33,238 nucleotides of DNA. Origin: Promethearchaeota archaeon. Lineage in GTDB: Archaea; Asgardarchaeota; Lokiarchaeia; Sigynarchaeales; SOKP01. Positions 8,198-16,923 of this stretch are shown in pieces (position 1 is the first letter of the stretch; each line of letters opens with the position of its first letter). The notes under the pieces were generated by a model that saw nothing but the letters and a program-made list of their open reading frames with translations, did not search any database and was not told the origin of the DNA. The position numbers were made by a program, and so were the translations under genes. The stretch lies in the NCBI GenBank assembly GCA_019057775.1, contig JAHLWT010000167.1, forward strand, positions 1 through 33,238, given 5' to 3'.

Positions 8198-9226
8198 TCA
8201 AAATATCTTAGTTATTTCGTCAATCTCGGTATAACTCAATGGTTTTACATTACCCTTTTCATCTTTAATTCTTAACCCCTTCTTCTCTTCTATAATTGTT
8301 CCTATTATTTCAGCATTAACATCATTTTTATTTAATAGATCTACTAATTCATGGCTTATTTCACTATTTAAAGCAATTAATAATGATCCTGAAGAAATTG
8401 TGTTCAAGGGGTTCAAATTAAAGATCTTACTCAGTTCTAAAGGCTCTTTTAGAATTTTAATTTTTTCGATATCAATCATTACACCATTTTCAGAAGCGAT
8501 TGCCATCTCAGCAATACCGGTTAAAATTCCTCCCTCTGTCGGATCATGGATAGAATTTATGAGAAAATGTTGGTTAGCCAAAAGTGCTTCTTTATAGACA
8601 CTTATCCCGGGAGTATAGAGATAATTTTTACATTTATCAATAAAGGTTATATCATACCCTCTTTTTTTTAGCTCTTTTTCTTTTTCATGCCCAATTATTG
8701 AGGTTCCTTCAATAAAAATCCCCTTAGTCAGAATTATTGAATCATCTGGTTTTGCACCTGAAGTTAAAACTAGTTTACTTTTTTCAACTTCTCCTATTAA
8801 AGAACCAATTACAATAGGCCTTTCAAGGCCTTGTGTAATCTCCGTATGACCCCCAACAACAGTTATTCCCATAGAATCACATGTATTTTGAATATCAGAA
8901 AAGATACTTTCTATTAGTTCTCTTGAAGTATTCTTTTCTGGTAATAAAATTGTAGATTGAAACCATTTGGGTTTAGCACCAGAGCATACTAAATCATTCA
9001 CATTCACATTTACGGTGTAATATCCTATTTTATCCGTAGCGAAGGTAATAGGGTCTGTTTTGACCACTAAGTAATTATCACCAGGAATATCAATAATTGC
9101 TGCATCCTCACCGATTTTTGAACCCATTATTACCCTACTATCGTGAATTTCTATATTTGAAAGCAAACGGGATAGGTAATCATGTTTTAATTTTCCTAGA
9201 GCAAATTTAGCTTTACTTCTTTTCAT
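8198..9226 (-). CDS. HypE-like AIR-synthase-family protein
   Basis: This 342-residue protein belongs to the PurM/HypE/SelD/ThiL superfamily. It has the N-terminal IGEDAAIIDI segment, the VVKTDPITFATDKIGYYTVNVNVNDL region, VVGGHTEIT and HDPTEGGILTGIAEM, which together form the nucleotide-binding half-sites. HypE converts carbamoyl to cyano on its C-terminal cysteine (PRIC ending) during NiFe-hydrogenase maturation. Here the protein ends DEITKIF with no such cysteine, so it should not be canonical HypE. It belongs with the archaeal HypE-related AIR synthases of uncertain substrate. A TATA-like box at 9252-9264 lies about 30 nt before the ATG, predicting a leaderless or very short-leader mRNA. 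Confidence 0.78.
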   Translation of the reverse strand: MKRSKAKFALGKLKHDYLSRLLSNIEIHDSRVIMGSKIGEDAAIIDIPGDNYLVVKTDPITFATDKIGYYTVNVNVNDLVCSGAKPKWFQSTILLPEKNTSRELIESIFSDIQNTCDSMGITVVGGHTEITQGLERPIVIGSLIGEVEKSKLVLTSGAKPDDSIILTKGIFIEGTSIIGHEKEKELKKRGYDITFIDKCKNYLYTPGISVYKEALLANQHFLINSIHDPTEGGILTGIAEMAIASENGVMIDIEKIKILKEPLELSKIFNLNPLNTISSGSLLIALNSEISHELVDLLNKNDVNAEIIGTIIEEKKGLRIKDEKGNVKPLSYTEIDEITKIF

Positions 9227-9251
9227 TTATATATCAATATATGAAGAGAAA

Positions 9252-9264
9252 GTAAATATATAAA
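9252..9264 (-). promoter_or_regulatory. TATA-like promoter of the HypE-like gene
   Basis: On the minus strand the sequence reads TTTATATATTTAC, centred about 33 nt upstream of the ATG at 9226. Archaeal transcription usually starts 22-27 nt after the TATA box, so the leader would be only a few nucleotides. Confidence 0.45.
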
Positions 9265-9439
9265 TTATGGAGGATAATCTGCAAGATCAGAACAGAATTG
9301 ATTAAATTTTAAATATAAGAGGAAAATTATACGTAGAGCGATAGACATAATACAATAAATAGAATATACACTAAAATTTAAAAATCAATTATTTTTTATT
9401 TTAATTATAAATATTATTAAAAAAAAGTAGTTGAGAAAT

Positions 9440-9958
9440 ATGGTGTTTGCTAAGGCATTTTTGTTGAGTTTAGCTGTTTACGTTGGGATTAATTTTTTGT
9501 TTCTTATCATTTCTAGCCTAATAAGCAACACACTGGATACTTTATTTAGTGTTTTACAGACTGCACCCTTAATGATTTTGTATTATCTTTTTGGTCCAAT
9601 TACCATCCTACCATCAAGGAGTTTAGCAGTAATAGTGAATTTTGATCCTTTTGTGTTGAGTATACTTATTAGAGGGATCGGCCATCTTATTGCACCCTTA
9701 ATAGCTGCAATTCTCTCAGGTATTTTTGGAGAGAGCAAAGGTGAAGCCTTCGGAGGATGGCTATTAACTGCTGCTATTAGTGCGGGTATGATCATACTTG
9801 CAATTTTTCTAAGTCCCATGGTACAAGGTATATTAAGCTTAATCTATTCGACATCTTCACAAATGACAATTTTGATATACATTCTTATCAGCTTTTTCAT
9901 TAATTTCATAGGTTTTGGATTCTTTGCTTTACTCGTTTGTAAAACAGAATATTACTAG
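9440..9958 (+). CDS. Small multi-pass membrane protein of unknown function
   Basis: From the ATG at 9440 the protein has about 172 residues with four or five membrane helices. The first helix is immediately N-terminal (AKAFLLSLAVYVGINFLFLIISS). Further hydrophobic spans lie near residues 32-48, 70-90, 105-125 and 140-165. The segment between helices two and three is rich in Gly and Ala (RGIGHLIAPLIAAILSGIFGESKGEAFGGW). A TTG nine bases upstream is an alternative start. No family is recognised. It is followed by a T-rich terminator. Confidence 0.6.
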   Translation: MVFAKAFLLSLAVYVGINFLFLIISSLISNTLDTLFSVLQTAPLMILYYLFGPITILPSRSLAVIVNFDPFVLSILIRGIGHLIAPLIAAILSGIFGESKGEAFGGWLLTAAISAGMIILAIFLSPMVQGILSLIYSTSSQMTILIYILISFFINFIGFGFFALLVCKTEYY

Positions 9959-9977
9959 AATACCTAAAAATTATTTA

Positions 9978-9998
9978 TTATTTTTTCTTCTTTTTTTC
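9978..9998 (+). terminator. T-rich terminator after the membrane protein
   Basis: Tracts of T6 and T7 in succession begin 20 nt past the stop codon, the usual archaeal transcription stop signal. There is no hairpin. Confidence 0.5.
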
Positions 9999-10108
9999 AT
10001 TAAAAATTAAGTTTAAGCAGTTCAAGTTCCTAATTCTTAGAAGGTCACATTAAAAGACAAACTGTAGTACTTTTGAATAGATATAATATAAATTCTATTT
10101 TGAAACAA

Positions 10109-10146
10109 GGAATTAATCCCCCTATATATACCGGGGGAAGAATTCC
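10109..10146. repeat. Strong 12-bp two-part hairpin
   Basis: GGAATT pairs with AATTCC and TCCCCC with GGGGGA, separated by a symmetric 2x2 internal loop (AA/AG) and closed by a 10-nt loop. The five G:C pairs in a row stand out sharply in this AT-rich setting. No T tract follows on either strand, so it is not a simple terminator. Confidence 0.6.
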
Positions 10147-10924
10147 TCTCTGCCTAACCTTGGATTTTGGTTCTTACACTCAAACAAAATAAGATGAATT
10201 TATTTTATTCCTCTAATAACTAATAAATATATCAAAGGAAAAATTCAGCTCATTAGAAGATGAAGTGTAGGAGTGTCACTTTTAAATTTTATCTTTAAAA
10301 AAAAACCAAGTGTTCGAAGGTTTTCTACCCATAATTCGAGTATCACAAATTTTAGGTTTTGAAAAAAAAATGAAAATTTCGATTTGGACTTTCATTGACA
10401 AAAAAGTCAATCAAGGAAAAGAGGATTAACATTAATTGTTGGTAAAAAATTTTACTGGTTTACTTAGGGTAAAAATCTTCTTAAAGAATTCCTTGAATGG
10501 AGATCATATACAATATCTCCTGCAGTCGAAAATCAAGGAAACACTATGAAACGGTTTTTTATCAAAGTTTTCCAATCAAATATGCGTTCTATTTTAATAT
10601 TTAGATTTAAATTTAACATTAAGAAGGGAAACAAAATTTTTAGTCTTACATTGGATTTCACCTTTAATGATCTCTTTTTTATATAAATTGGAATTTTGTG
10701 ATCCTTCTTTTCTTCTTTTCAAAATGTTTCTTCTATTATAGTATGATAAATTGATTTCGAAGGATTTTATTAAGGGCTTAATAGAATCATAACTCTGAAA
10801 TTAATATAAGAAAAATAATAGTTTAACTAAAATTTAAGGGATATTGCCGATTAAAGGCTGATTTACATTACTGTAAAAGAGTTTATACATATATAACAAA
10901 TATAAAGTAAAACAGAGGTTACAG

Positions 10925-11188
10925 ATGAGTTCTGGAAAGCTAGAATTAAATAGAAATGTGATATTCCCTGAGATTATTTTATATAAAAACGAAATTAATT
11001 TAAATGATGATTATGAATTAATTCAATATAAGAATCTCACCATGGTAAAGAAGATTCATGATCTTTTACAAAATTCTGAAGACTTAACTCGTAAGCAAAA
11101 ATTTGCTCATTGTAAAAGTCAAAGAGCTTTTATGAAATTGTACTTAAACGGAATTACAAGTAAAAATCTTTTAAAAATCATATTTTAG
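10925..11188 (+). CDS. Small protein of unknown function
   Basis: This 87-residue protein has an ATG preceded by a GAGGT motif about 5 nt upstream and a TATA-like stretch (TTTATACATATATA) about 35-45 nt upstream, so both translation and transcription signals support it. The second half is basic and helical (LTRKQKFAHCKSQRAFMKLYLNG). No known domain is recognised. It converges with the acyl-CoA synthetase gene, 27 bp separating the two stops. Confidence 0.5.
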   Translation: MSSGKLELNRNVIFPEIILYKNEINLNDDYELIQYKNLTMVKKIHDLLQNSEDLTRKQKFAHCKSQRAFMKLYLNGITSKNLLKIIF

Positions 11189-11215
11189 AAGAAAAAAACT
11201 GAAAGAGCTGTAATA

Positions 11216-12661
11216 TTATTTTTTAGTTCGGAAATTATGAAATTTGAGAAATTCAGCATATTTACATAATAGAGAAATACTCCGTGCTGCATCTCTTAAT
11301 GAGAAATAATATAAAATCCTCTTCTTATGTAAAAATTTCTTAGCTGAGTTAAACCTGCTTGCCAATTTAGCATCATCAGCTATATTGGGTAAACAAAAAG
11401 CAAAAGGTTTTGGTATTGAATCAAATATTTTACTCATTCTCTTAAAAACATGTCGATAAACATGATCTGACCAAAGTGGTATCATAATTATATCAATATT
11501 AGGATCTTCAGCTAAAATTTCGATACAGCTTGTAAATATGTTTAAGATAAATCCAGATGCTCCTAAATCAATGGGATTTTTAGTATTTACATTAACTTTT
11601 GGTAGAATATCCGCAATTTTTGATTGTGATTCAGGAGTAATTTCAGGGATCTTAAGATCGTTATCGGCGAATAAATCTGTCATATTAACAGAAGATCCTC
11701 CACCCGGAGTAACAATTCCAATATTATGTCCTTTAGGAAGTTTATGAGGATATAACAACTCAAATGTTTTAATTGTACTCCAGAATTCTTCATTATTCTT
11801 TACAAGTACAGTGCCAGTTTGCTTTACTATTGATTCCCAAAGCTTAATATTTGATGCAATTGCTCCAGTATGTGAAAATGCGGCTCTAGATCCATCATTA
11901 GTATAACCTCCTTTCCATAATATAACAGGTTTTATTTTTGCTGTTTCCTTAAGTTGTATAAATAGTTCACGTCCAGTTGCTGAACCAGACGATTCTAAAT
12001 ATGCTGCAATGATCCTTGTATTCTTATCTTGTTCGTAAAGTTTTATAAAATCTACACAGTTTACATCAATTTGATTCCCAAAACTAATTCCATAATGAAA
12101 TCTAATATCTCTCTTAAACCCAGTATCAATTAATTGAGATAGATGTCCTCCAGATTGAGACATGAAGGAGATGTCCCCGTGAATTCCCTTTTGTGAAGCA
12201 AATGAGAAAGCCATTCCATTTTCAGCATTCAAGGGTCCTAAACAGTTAGGACCAATTATCCTTGTTTTTGAATTGTGTATGATTTCTAAAATAGTTCTTT
12301 CTAATTCAATTCCTTTAGGATCTCCTGTTTCTGAGAAACCTGAAGCAAAAATAATAACCCATTTAACTGATTTTTCTACACACTCTTTTATAACCATAGG
12401 GATCATTGTTGTTTTCAGTGAGATGTATACCGTATCAATAGGAAACGGAACATCTAAAACTGAAGGATAACACTTCCAAATTAAAATTTTTTCGTGTTTA
12501 GGATTAATAGGATAAAAGGTTTCCGACCATTGAGATTTTCTAAAGGCATTTAGATACATCATTGAGCCTAATGTAGAATTTTCTGAAGCTCCGATAAAAG
12601 CAATATGTTTAGGATGAAATAGCGAGTTAAATTCTTTAAAACTATTTTGATATTCAACCAT
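11216..12661 (-). CDS. ADP-forming acyl-CoA synthetase, alpha (CoA-binding/ligase) subunit
   Basis: This 481-residue protein is organised like the alpha subunit of NDP-forming acetyl/acyl-CoA synthetases. It has a CoA-binding Rossmann domain at residues 1-150 (HIAFIGASENSTLG, then IIGPNCLGPLN) and succinyl-CoA-ligase-like domains after it. The phosphorylatable histidine region is AFSHTGAIAS, with His264, and a glycine-rich IGIVTPGGGSSV near 310 marks the second ligase domain. With an ATP-grasp beta subunit the enzyme interconverts acyl-CoA + ADP + Pi and acid + CoA + ATP, an archaeal route to ATP by substrate-level phosphorylation. No ATP-grasp domain is fused, and no beta subunit is in the window, so the partner must be encoded elsewhere. 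The protein begins about 30 nt after an AT-rich TATA-like region, suggesting a short leader. Confidence 0.85.
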   Translation of the reverse strand: MVEYQNSFKEFNSLFHPKHIAFIGASENSTLGSMMYLNAFRKSQWSETFYPINPKHEKILIWKCYPSVLDVPFPIDTVYISLKTTMIPMVIKECVEKSVKWVIIFASGFSETGDPKGIELERTILEIIHNSKTRIIGPNCLGPLNAENGMAFSFASQKGIHGDISFMSQSGGHLSQLIDTGFKRDIRFHYGISFGNQIDVNCVDFIKLYEQDKNTRIIAAYLESSGSATGRELFIQLKETAKIKPVILWKGGYTNDGSRAAFSHTGAIASNIKLWESIVKQTGTVLVKNNEEFWSTIKTFELLYPHKLPKGHNIGIVTPGGGSSVNMTDLFADNDLKIPEITPESQSKIADILPKVNVNTKNPIDLGASGFILNIFTSCIEILAEDPNIDIIMIPLWSDHVYRHVFKRMSKIFDSIPKPFAFCLPNIADDAKLASRFNSAKKFLHKKRILYYFSLRDAARSISLLCKYAEFLKFHNFRTKK

Positions 12662-12854
12662 TGACTTAGTAAAATAATAAAATTTTTAAAAGGTTATCAT
12701 TCCAACTCTAAAAAACAGTTATTTAATATTAACCCCGAAAAATGTCTCTTGTTTTAGTTTTGTATGTTAATAGCATTTTACGTGGATACACTATTTAACT
12801 TCAAATCTTATTTCATTTCTGGTCTAATTTCGCTTTAATAATATTTTAATTCAA

Positions 12855-12864
12855 TTTATAATTA
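12855..12864 (+). promoter_or_regulatory. TATA-like promoter of cdhE
   Basis: TTTATAATTA lies 55-65 nt upstream of the cdhE ATG, leaving a leader of about 30 nt that includes the GGAG ribosome-binding site. The remainder of 12662-12919 shows no other feature. Confidence 0.4.
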
Positions 12865-12919
12865 GTCTAACTATTAGGATTTTCGTAGTAAAAAATTAAG
12901 ATTTTGGAGAAATTAAAAA

Positions 12920-14377
12920 ATGGCAAGACCAAGTCCGTTGGAAGTCTATGCACTTTTGGATAAATCTAACTGTAAGGAATGTGGATACGATACTTGTATG
13001 GCCTTTTCAACAGATATTTTAGAAAGGAAGGTGTTAGTTTCCGGTTGCACACATTTAATGCAGGATTCTAAACAGATAAAAAATCGGGAAAAACTTATTA
13101 AGCTTATAACCCCTCCTCAGAAACCAGTTACTTTTGGTGTTGGTGAGAGAGTAGCAATAATAGGCGGTGAGGAAGTATTGATGAGGCATCAACTTACTTT
13201 TTATAATAAAACAGCTATCTGTATTGAAGTAGCCGATGATGATACGGAACTAGAAGAAATCATCAAATACCTTACAGATGTTAAAATTGAAAGAATGGGC
13301 GATGAATTAACTCTTGATGGTATTGCTTTGAGAAATGTTTCTGGAAATAAAGATCAATTTAAATTAGCTGCTAAAAAAATATCTCAACTTTCAACTCTTC
13401 CAATCATATTATGTAGTTTCAATGCAGATAATTTAATAGCTGCCGCAGAAGAAATCAAAGATAAAAAGCCGTTACTATATGCTGTGACTGAAGATACATG
13501 GGAACATATAGGGAAATTTGCAATTCAAAATAATCTTCCTATTGTTATTGTATCTAGTAATTTAGACAAATTAATGTCATTAAGTGCTACTTTGCAAAAA
13601 CTTGGAGTAAAAGAGATTGTATTAGATTCAGGTACTTACTTTGGATCCGGTATTCTTTCTGTAACCTATGACAATATAATGCAATTGAGAACAGCAGCAA
13701 TAGATAAAAAAGATTCCAATGCCTGTTGGCCTGTTATGGGGGTTCCAGCTGCGTATTGGAGTCAAACTAAGATAACAAATGATAAAGAGCTCTGGAAACA
13801 TCAATATCAAGAGGTTATTATGGGAGCAATAATGGAATCAATAGATACTAATTTGATAATTTTGCACACAGGTCAGAAGAAAGAGGAAATTTGGGCTCTA
13901 TTAGCTTTAATGACGCTCGGACAAAGTGTATTTTCGGATCCAAGAATTTATCCTACTGTCGACGCTGGCTTTAATAAGATTGGAGACCCTGATGAGATGT
14001 CTCCAATTTTTGTGACAAGCAATTATAGGATGACAAAGATCCCTGTTGAACAAGATTTGCAAGGAGCTAATCTGAATTGTTTCCTCCTAATTGTTGACAC
14101 AGAGGGAATAGGTATTGAAAGTGCTGTCGCTGGGGGGCAGTTTAACGCAGGGGGAATTGCTGAAGCAGTAAAGGAGTTTAAGGTTTTTGATAGTGTGAAA
14201 CATCGGATTCTTATAATACCTGGTATGGCTGCTCGTCTTAGTGGAGCTTTGGAAGATGAAGCTGATGCATATGTTGTAGTTGGCCCTCGAGATAGTAGTG
14301 GAATTCCGAAGTATATCGAAACACAATGGAAACCAGAAGAATTTATGAAGGAATATGAATCTTGGGATAAAGAATGA
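12920..14377 (+). CDS. cdhE: Acetyl-CoA decarbonylase/synthase gamma subunit (corrinoid iron-sulfur protein large subunit)
   Basis: This is a 485-residue protein. Cys18, Cys21, Cys26 and Cys43 form the N-terminal CX2CX4CX16C 4Fe-4S site of CdhE/AcsC. The opening ARPSPLEVYALL, the TIM-barrel middle and the C-terminal corrinoid-binding region (NLNCFLLIVDTEGIGIESAVAGGQF onward) follow the family order, and length is normal. With CdhD it carries the methyl group between tetrahydropterin and the acetyl-CoA synthase A-cluster in the Wood-Ljungdahl pathway. A GGAG about 10 nt before the ATG supports the start. None of cdhA, B, C or D adjoins, which is unusual since these genes are normally clustered. 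A T-rich terminator follows the stop. Confidence 0.9.
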   Translation: MARPSPLEVYALLDKSNCKECGYDTCMAFSTDILERKVLVSGCTHLMQDSKQIKNREKLIKLITPPQKPVTFGVGERVAIIGGEEVLMRHQLTFYNKTAICIEVADDDTELEEIIKYLTDVKIERMGDELTLDGIALRNVSGNKDQFKLAAKKISQLSTLPIILCSFNADNLIAAAEEIKDKKPLLYAVTEDTWEHIGKFAIQNNLPIVIVSSNLDKLMSLSATLQKLGVKEIVLDSGTYFGSGILSVTYDNIMQLRTAAIDKKDSNACWPVMGVPAAYWSQTKITNDKELWKHQYQEVIMGAIMESIDTNLIILHTGQKKEEIWALLALMTLGQSVFSDPRIYPTVDAGFNKIGDPDEMSPIFVTSNYRMTKIPVEQDLQGANLNCFLLIVDTEGIGIESAVAGGQFNAGGIAEAVKEFKVFDSVKHRILIIPGMAARLSGALEDEADAYVVVGPRDSSGIPKYIETQWKPEEFMKEYESWDKE

Positions 14378-14379
14378 TA

Positions 14380-14405
14380 TTTTTTCTTTGTCTTTTTATT
14401 TTTTT
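14380..14405 (+). terminator. T-rich terminator after cdhE
   Basis: Three T tracts of five to seven start right after the cdhE stop and lie between convergent genes. Confidence 0.5.
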
Positions 14406-14442
14406 AAATATGCTTAACTTCTATAGTTTTGCTGCTTTTTGA

Positions 14443-15099
14443 TCATACCAGAGAATATATCTCTTCTACGGCCAAATCTTGAACACTATTAATAATTAGA
14501 TGATTGGTTTGAGCGTAAGATCTTAAATCGTCTGAAGAATGAAAACCAGTTAACACCCCAATAAAAGGGCAATTTATATTTGTAGAAAGTATAGCATCTT
14601 TAGGATGGTCTCCAATTACAATGAATTTATAACCAGGATACATTTTATTTAATAATTCTTTTATTTTTGGGTCATTTTTACTTTTAATTTCATGCGATTC
14701 TCCTAAAATATATTCAAAATATTTTTGGATTTTCAAGAATTTAATAACCTTAACTGCGATTTCTTGTTTTTTTGAAGTAATTATTCCTAAAGTAAAGGAA
14801 TATTTTTTCAATTCTTTGAGCTTCTCCTTAACACCTGATAATAATTTTGCTTGGGAGATTCCTTTAATCGCATAATATTTTCGAAAAATCTTTGACATCT
14901 CAGAAGGATCGAAATCGCATACTTTTTTAAACATATCATTCAAGGGAATACCAATCATTTTTTCGATTTCTATTCTACCTTTTTCTTTAAGATTATATTC
15001 TCTCAAAGTATAATTGAATGAGTCAATAATTCCATCTTTGTTATCTATAAGAGTATTATCTAAATCGAAACTTAAAACTATATTACTGTTATCTCTCAT
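14443..15099 (-). CDS. HAD-superfamily phosphatase, phosphoglycolate-phosphatase-like
   Basis: This 218-residue protein carries all the HAD motifs. Motif I is FDLDNTL with the nucleophile Asp12 and acid/base Asp14. Motif II is IITSKK, with a conserved lysine (motif III) in KSKNDPK, and motif IV is GDHPKDA. A helical cap lies between residues 20 and 85. The pattern matches small phosphomonoesterases that dephosphorylate phosphoglycolate, pyrophosphate or sugar phosphates; the substrate cannot be read from the sequence. The gene is downstream of the TPR gene on the same strand, about 140 bp apart, and converges with cdhE. Confidence 0.8.
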   Translation of the reverse strand: MRDNSNIVLSFDLDNTLIDNKDGIIDSFNYTLREYNLKEKGRIEIEKMIGIPLNDMFKKVCDFDPSEMSKIFRKYYAIKGISQAKLLSGVKEKLKELKKYSFTLGIITSKKQEIAVKVIKFLKIQKYFEYILGESHEIKSKNDPKIKELLNKMYPGYKFIVIGDHPKDAILSTNINCPFIGVLTGFHSSDDLRSYAQTNHLIINSVQDLAVEEIYSLV

Positions 15100-15242
15100 A
15101 AATATTCTTTATAAAACGATTTATAACTATTAAAAATCATGGATCTTAATAAAAAAAAAAAGAAATGAGATTAAATTATTGCAGATATAAATCATTGAAA
15201 AGATTTTATATAAGAGTTTACTATTTTGTAACCGATCCGATT

Positions 15243-16883
15243 TTAAATCCTTTTAAAAAGCTTCAAAAAATATAGAATTTCTTCGGAGCACTCTATTAAT
15301 CTCCTTAAATTATATGGAAATTTATTTAATCCAACCTCTTTTCCTTCAGAAATCCTTTCAATTATTATTTTGATTATATTCTTGTATTTTCTTACAGTAT
15401 ACGCTTCAGATTCGATTTCTGAGATAATTTCCCAAGCTTTATCCAATTTCCCATTCAGTACACATGACATTGATGCTAAAACATAACTTTGAACAATGTG
15501 AGAATATTCTATCTGTTTAAGATTTGCTGCTCTATAATAATAGCGATATAAGTTATTCACCATTTCTCTTAAAAGAAAACTTTTGGCAGTGTCTAATTGT
15601 TCATAAAACTTGATACTTTCTAAAATAAGGGTAGCAGCTGTATAAAACTGTTTATTTTTCAATCCTTCTTCAGCAATTTTATTCAAACCTCTAATAATTT
15701 GATTGAAAATACCAAATCTATTAAATTCCAATCCCCCTTCAATCGCCATGTCATAACTAGTCAAATAACTTTCAGTAGATTCGTTAATACTTCCAACCTT
15801 CCAAAAATTATCTCCAGCTTTTACGAAATGTTTATATGCCATTTCAAAATTATTTAATTCTTTAAAAACATTTGCTCCATCGAAAAAGTTTATTGCGGTT
15901 TGGTTGAAATCCTCAGTTTTTTCAGAAAAATTTCCAGCTAAAATAAAACAAGAAGCACTTTCAATCAAATTATTTTGAATATCTTTATAACATAAACCTG
16001 CTCCCCTATAATAGCGGGCAATTTTATGGTAGTTTTCTTTTTTTTTTTCTATTGTTTCTGCTAAATCTATGTATGCTCCTGCTTCTTTTTTAGTGAAGTT
16101 TATATATTGATCTTCTTCATCTAAAATTTTATTGAGGTTTTTAAGGATTTGATAAATTTGAGCTAAAGTTAAGTTATCATTCATCTGTTCATAATTAGTA
16201 ATTAGACTTGTAAAATAGTCTACTCCGTCTAAAATTATCTCTTGTGATTTAGTGTAATCATCTATTTCTTCATACGATGATGCTATTTGTTGATAAGAAA
16301 ATGATAACATATCATAAAAATTATGCATTTTGGATATGTCAATAACTTTTTCAAAGTTTTTAATAGCATTTTTAAAATTAGATAATTTAAAGAACAATTC
16401 AGCTATATTTTGATAATTTTGAGCTAGCTTACGAATTTCATTAAATTCCTCTAAAAGTTTACATTCTTGGTTTAAAAACTTTATACTATTCATTATATTT
16501 TTTCTTTCAGAATTGAAATCTTGAAATTTATCTCTGTAAATATCTGCAATTCGTAGATATAATTCAGCAATTTCATGAATTTTAGCTTGTAATTTAAAAT
16601 TAATAATGAGTTTTTTATAATGTTCAATAATTTGTGAATATAATTCTAATGCTTCAGAAAAATTAAGATTTTCTATGATTTCCGCGATAGAGAAGAGTAA
16701 CTCCCCTGCTTCAAAAAGTTCTCCAGACTGTGCAATTTCATTTGAAAAATTGATACTCATTGAAACCATCTCTCTTATTAGCTTATTCTGTTCAATGGGG
16801 TCTTCAATTTTCTTAATTTTATATTCAAGGTTTCTGATTTTTTCTAAAAATTCTGTGTAATCAATGAATTCTTCTTCAATAAT
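15243..16883 (-). CDS. TPR-like helical-repeat protein, probably starting at ATT
   Basis: Tandem alpha-helical hairpins of TPR/SNAP type run through the whole protein (for example FKNAIKNFEKVIDISKMHNFYDMLSFSYQQIASSYEEIDDY and SASCFILAGNFSEK), suggesting a scaffold or adaptor. The first ATG is at 16769 (508 residues), but the frame stays open and coding-like for 38 codons upstream, encoding EEEFIDYTEFLEKIRNLEY. It begins just after a strong SD GAGGAG at 16892-16897. The codon correctly spaced from this SD (8 nt) is ATT at 16881-16883, and no in-frame ATG, GTG or TTG exists between SD and 16769. The full product would be 546 residues. No partner gene is evident; a tiny ORF lies upstream on the same transcript. 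Confidence 0.68.
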   Translation of the reverse strand: MIEEEFIDYTEFLEKIRNLEYKIKKIEDPIEQNKLIREMVSMSINFSNEIAQSGELFEAGELLFSIAEIIENLNFSEALELYSQIIEHYKKLIINFKLQAKIHEIAELYLRIADIYRDKFQDFNSERKNIMNSIKFLNQECKLLEEFNEIRKLAQNYQNIAELFFKLSNFKNAIKNFEKVIDISKMHNFYDMLSFSYQQIASSYEEIDDYTKSQEIILDGVDYFTSLITNYEQMNDNLTLAQIYQILKNLNKILDEEDQYINFTKKEAGAYIDLAETIEKKKENYHKIARYYRGAGLCYKDIQNNLIESASCFILAGNFSEKTEDFNQTAINFFDGANVFKELNNFEMAYKHFVKAGDNFWKVGSINESTESYLTSYDMAIEGGLEFNRFGIFNQIIRGLNKIAEEGLKNKQFYTAATLILESIKFYEQLDTAKSFLLREMVNNLYRYYYRAANLKQIEYSHIVQSYVLASMSCVLNGKLDKAWEIISEIESEAYTVRKYKNIIKIIIERISEGKEVGLNKFPYNLRRLIECSEEILYFLKLFKRI

Positions 16884-16923
16884 CTTATGGTCTCCTCACA
16901 CAAATATAGCTTATATTATGAAA

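Larger units (their letters stand above)
9959..10924. other. Gene-free stretch of about 960 bp with several hairpins
   Basis: No credible intact gene is present. The stretch holds the strong hairpin at 10109-10146 and weaker stems at 10302-10324 (AAAACC/GGTTTT) and 10394-10411 (ATTGAC, six A, GTCAAT). A + strand frame of about 70 codons ending near 10685 and an opposite-strand frame of similar length at about 10600-10795 are open but lack usable starts and recognisable motifs. It may hold an untranslated RNA or the remains of a mobile element. Confidence 0.45.
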
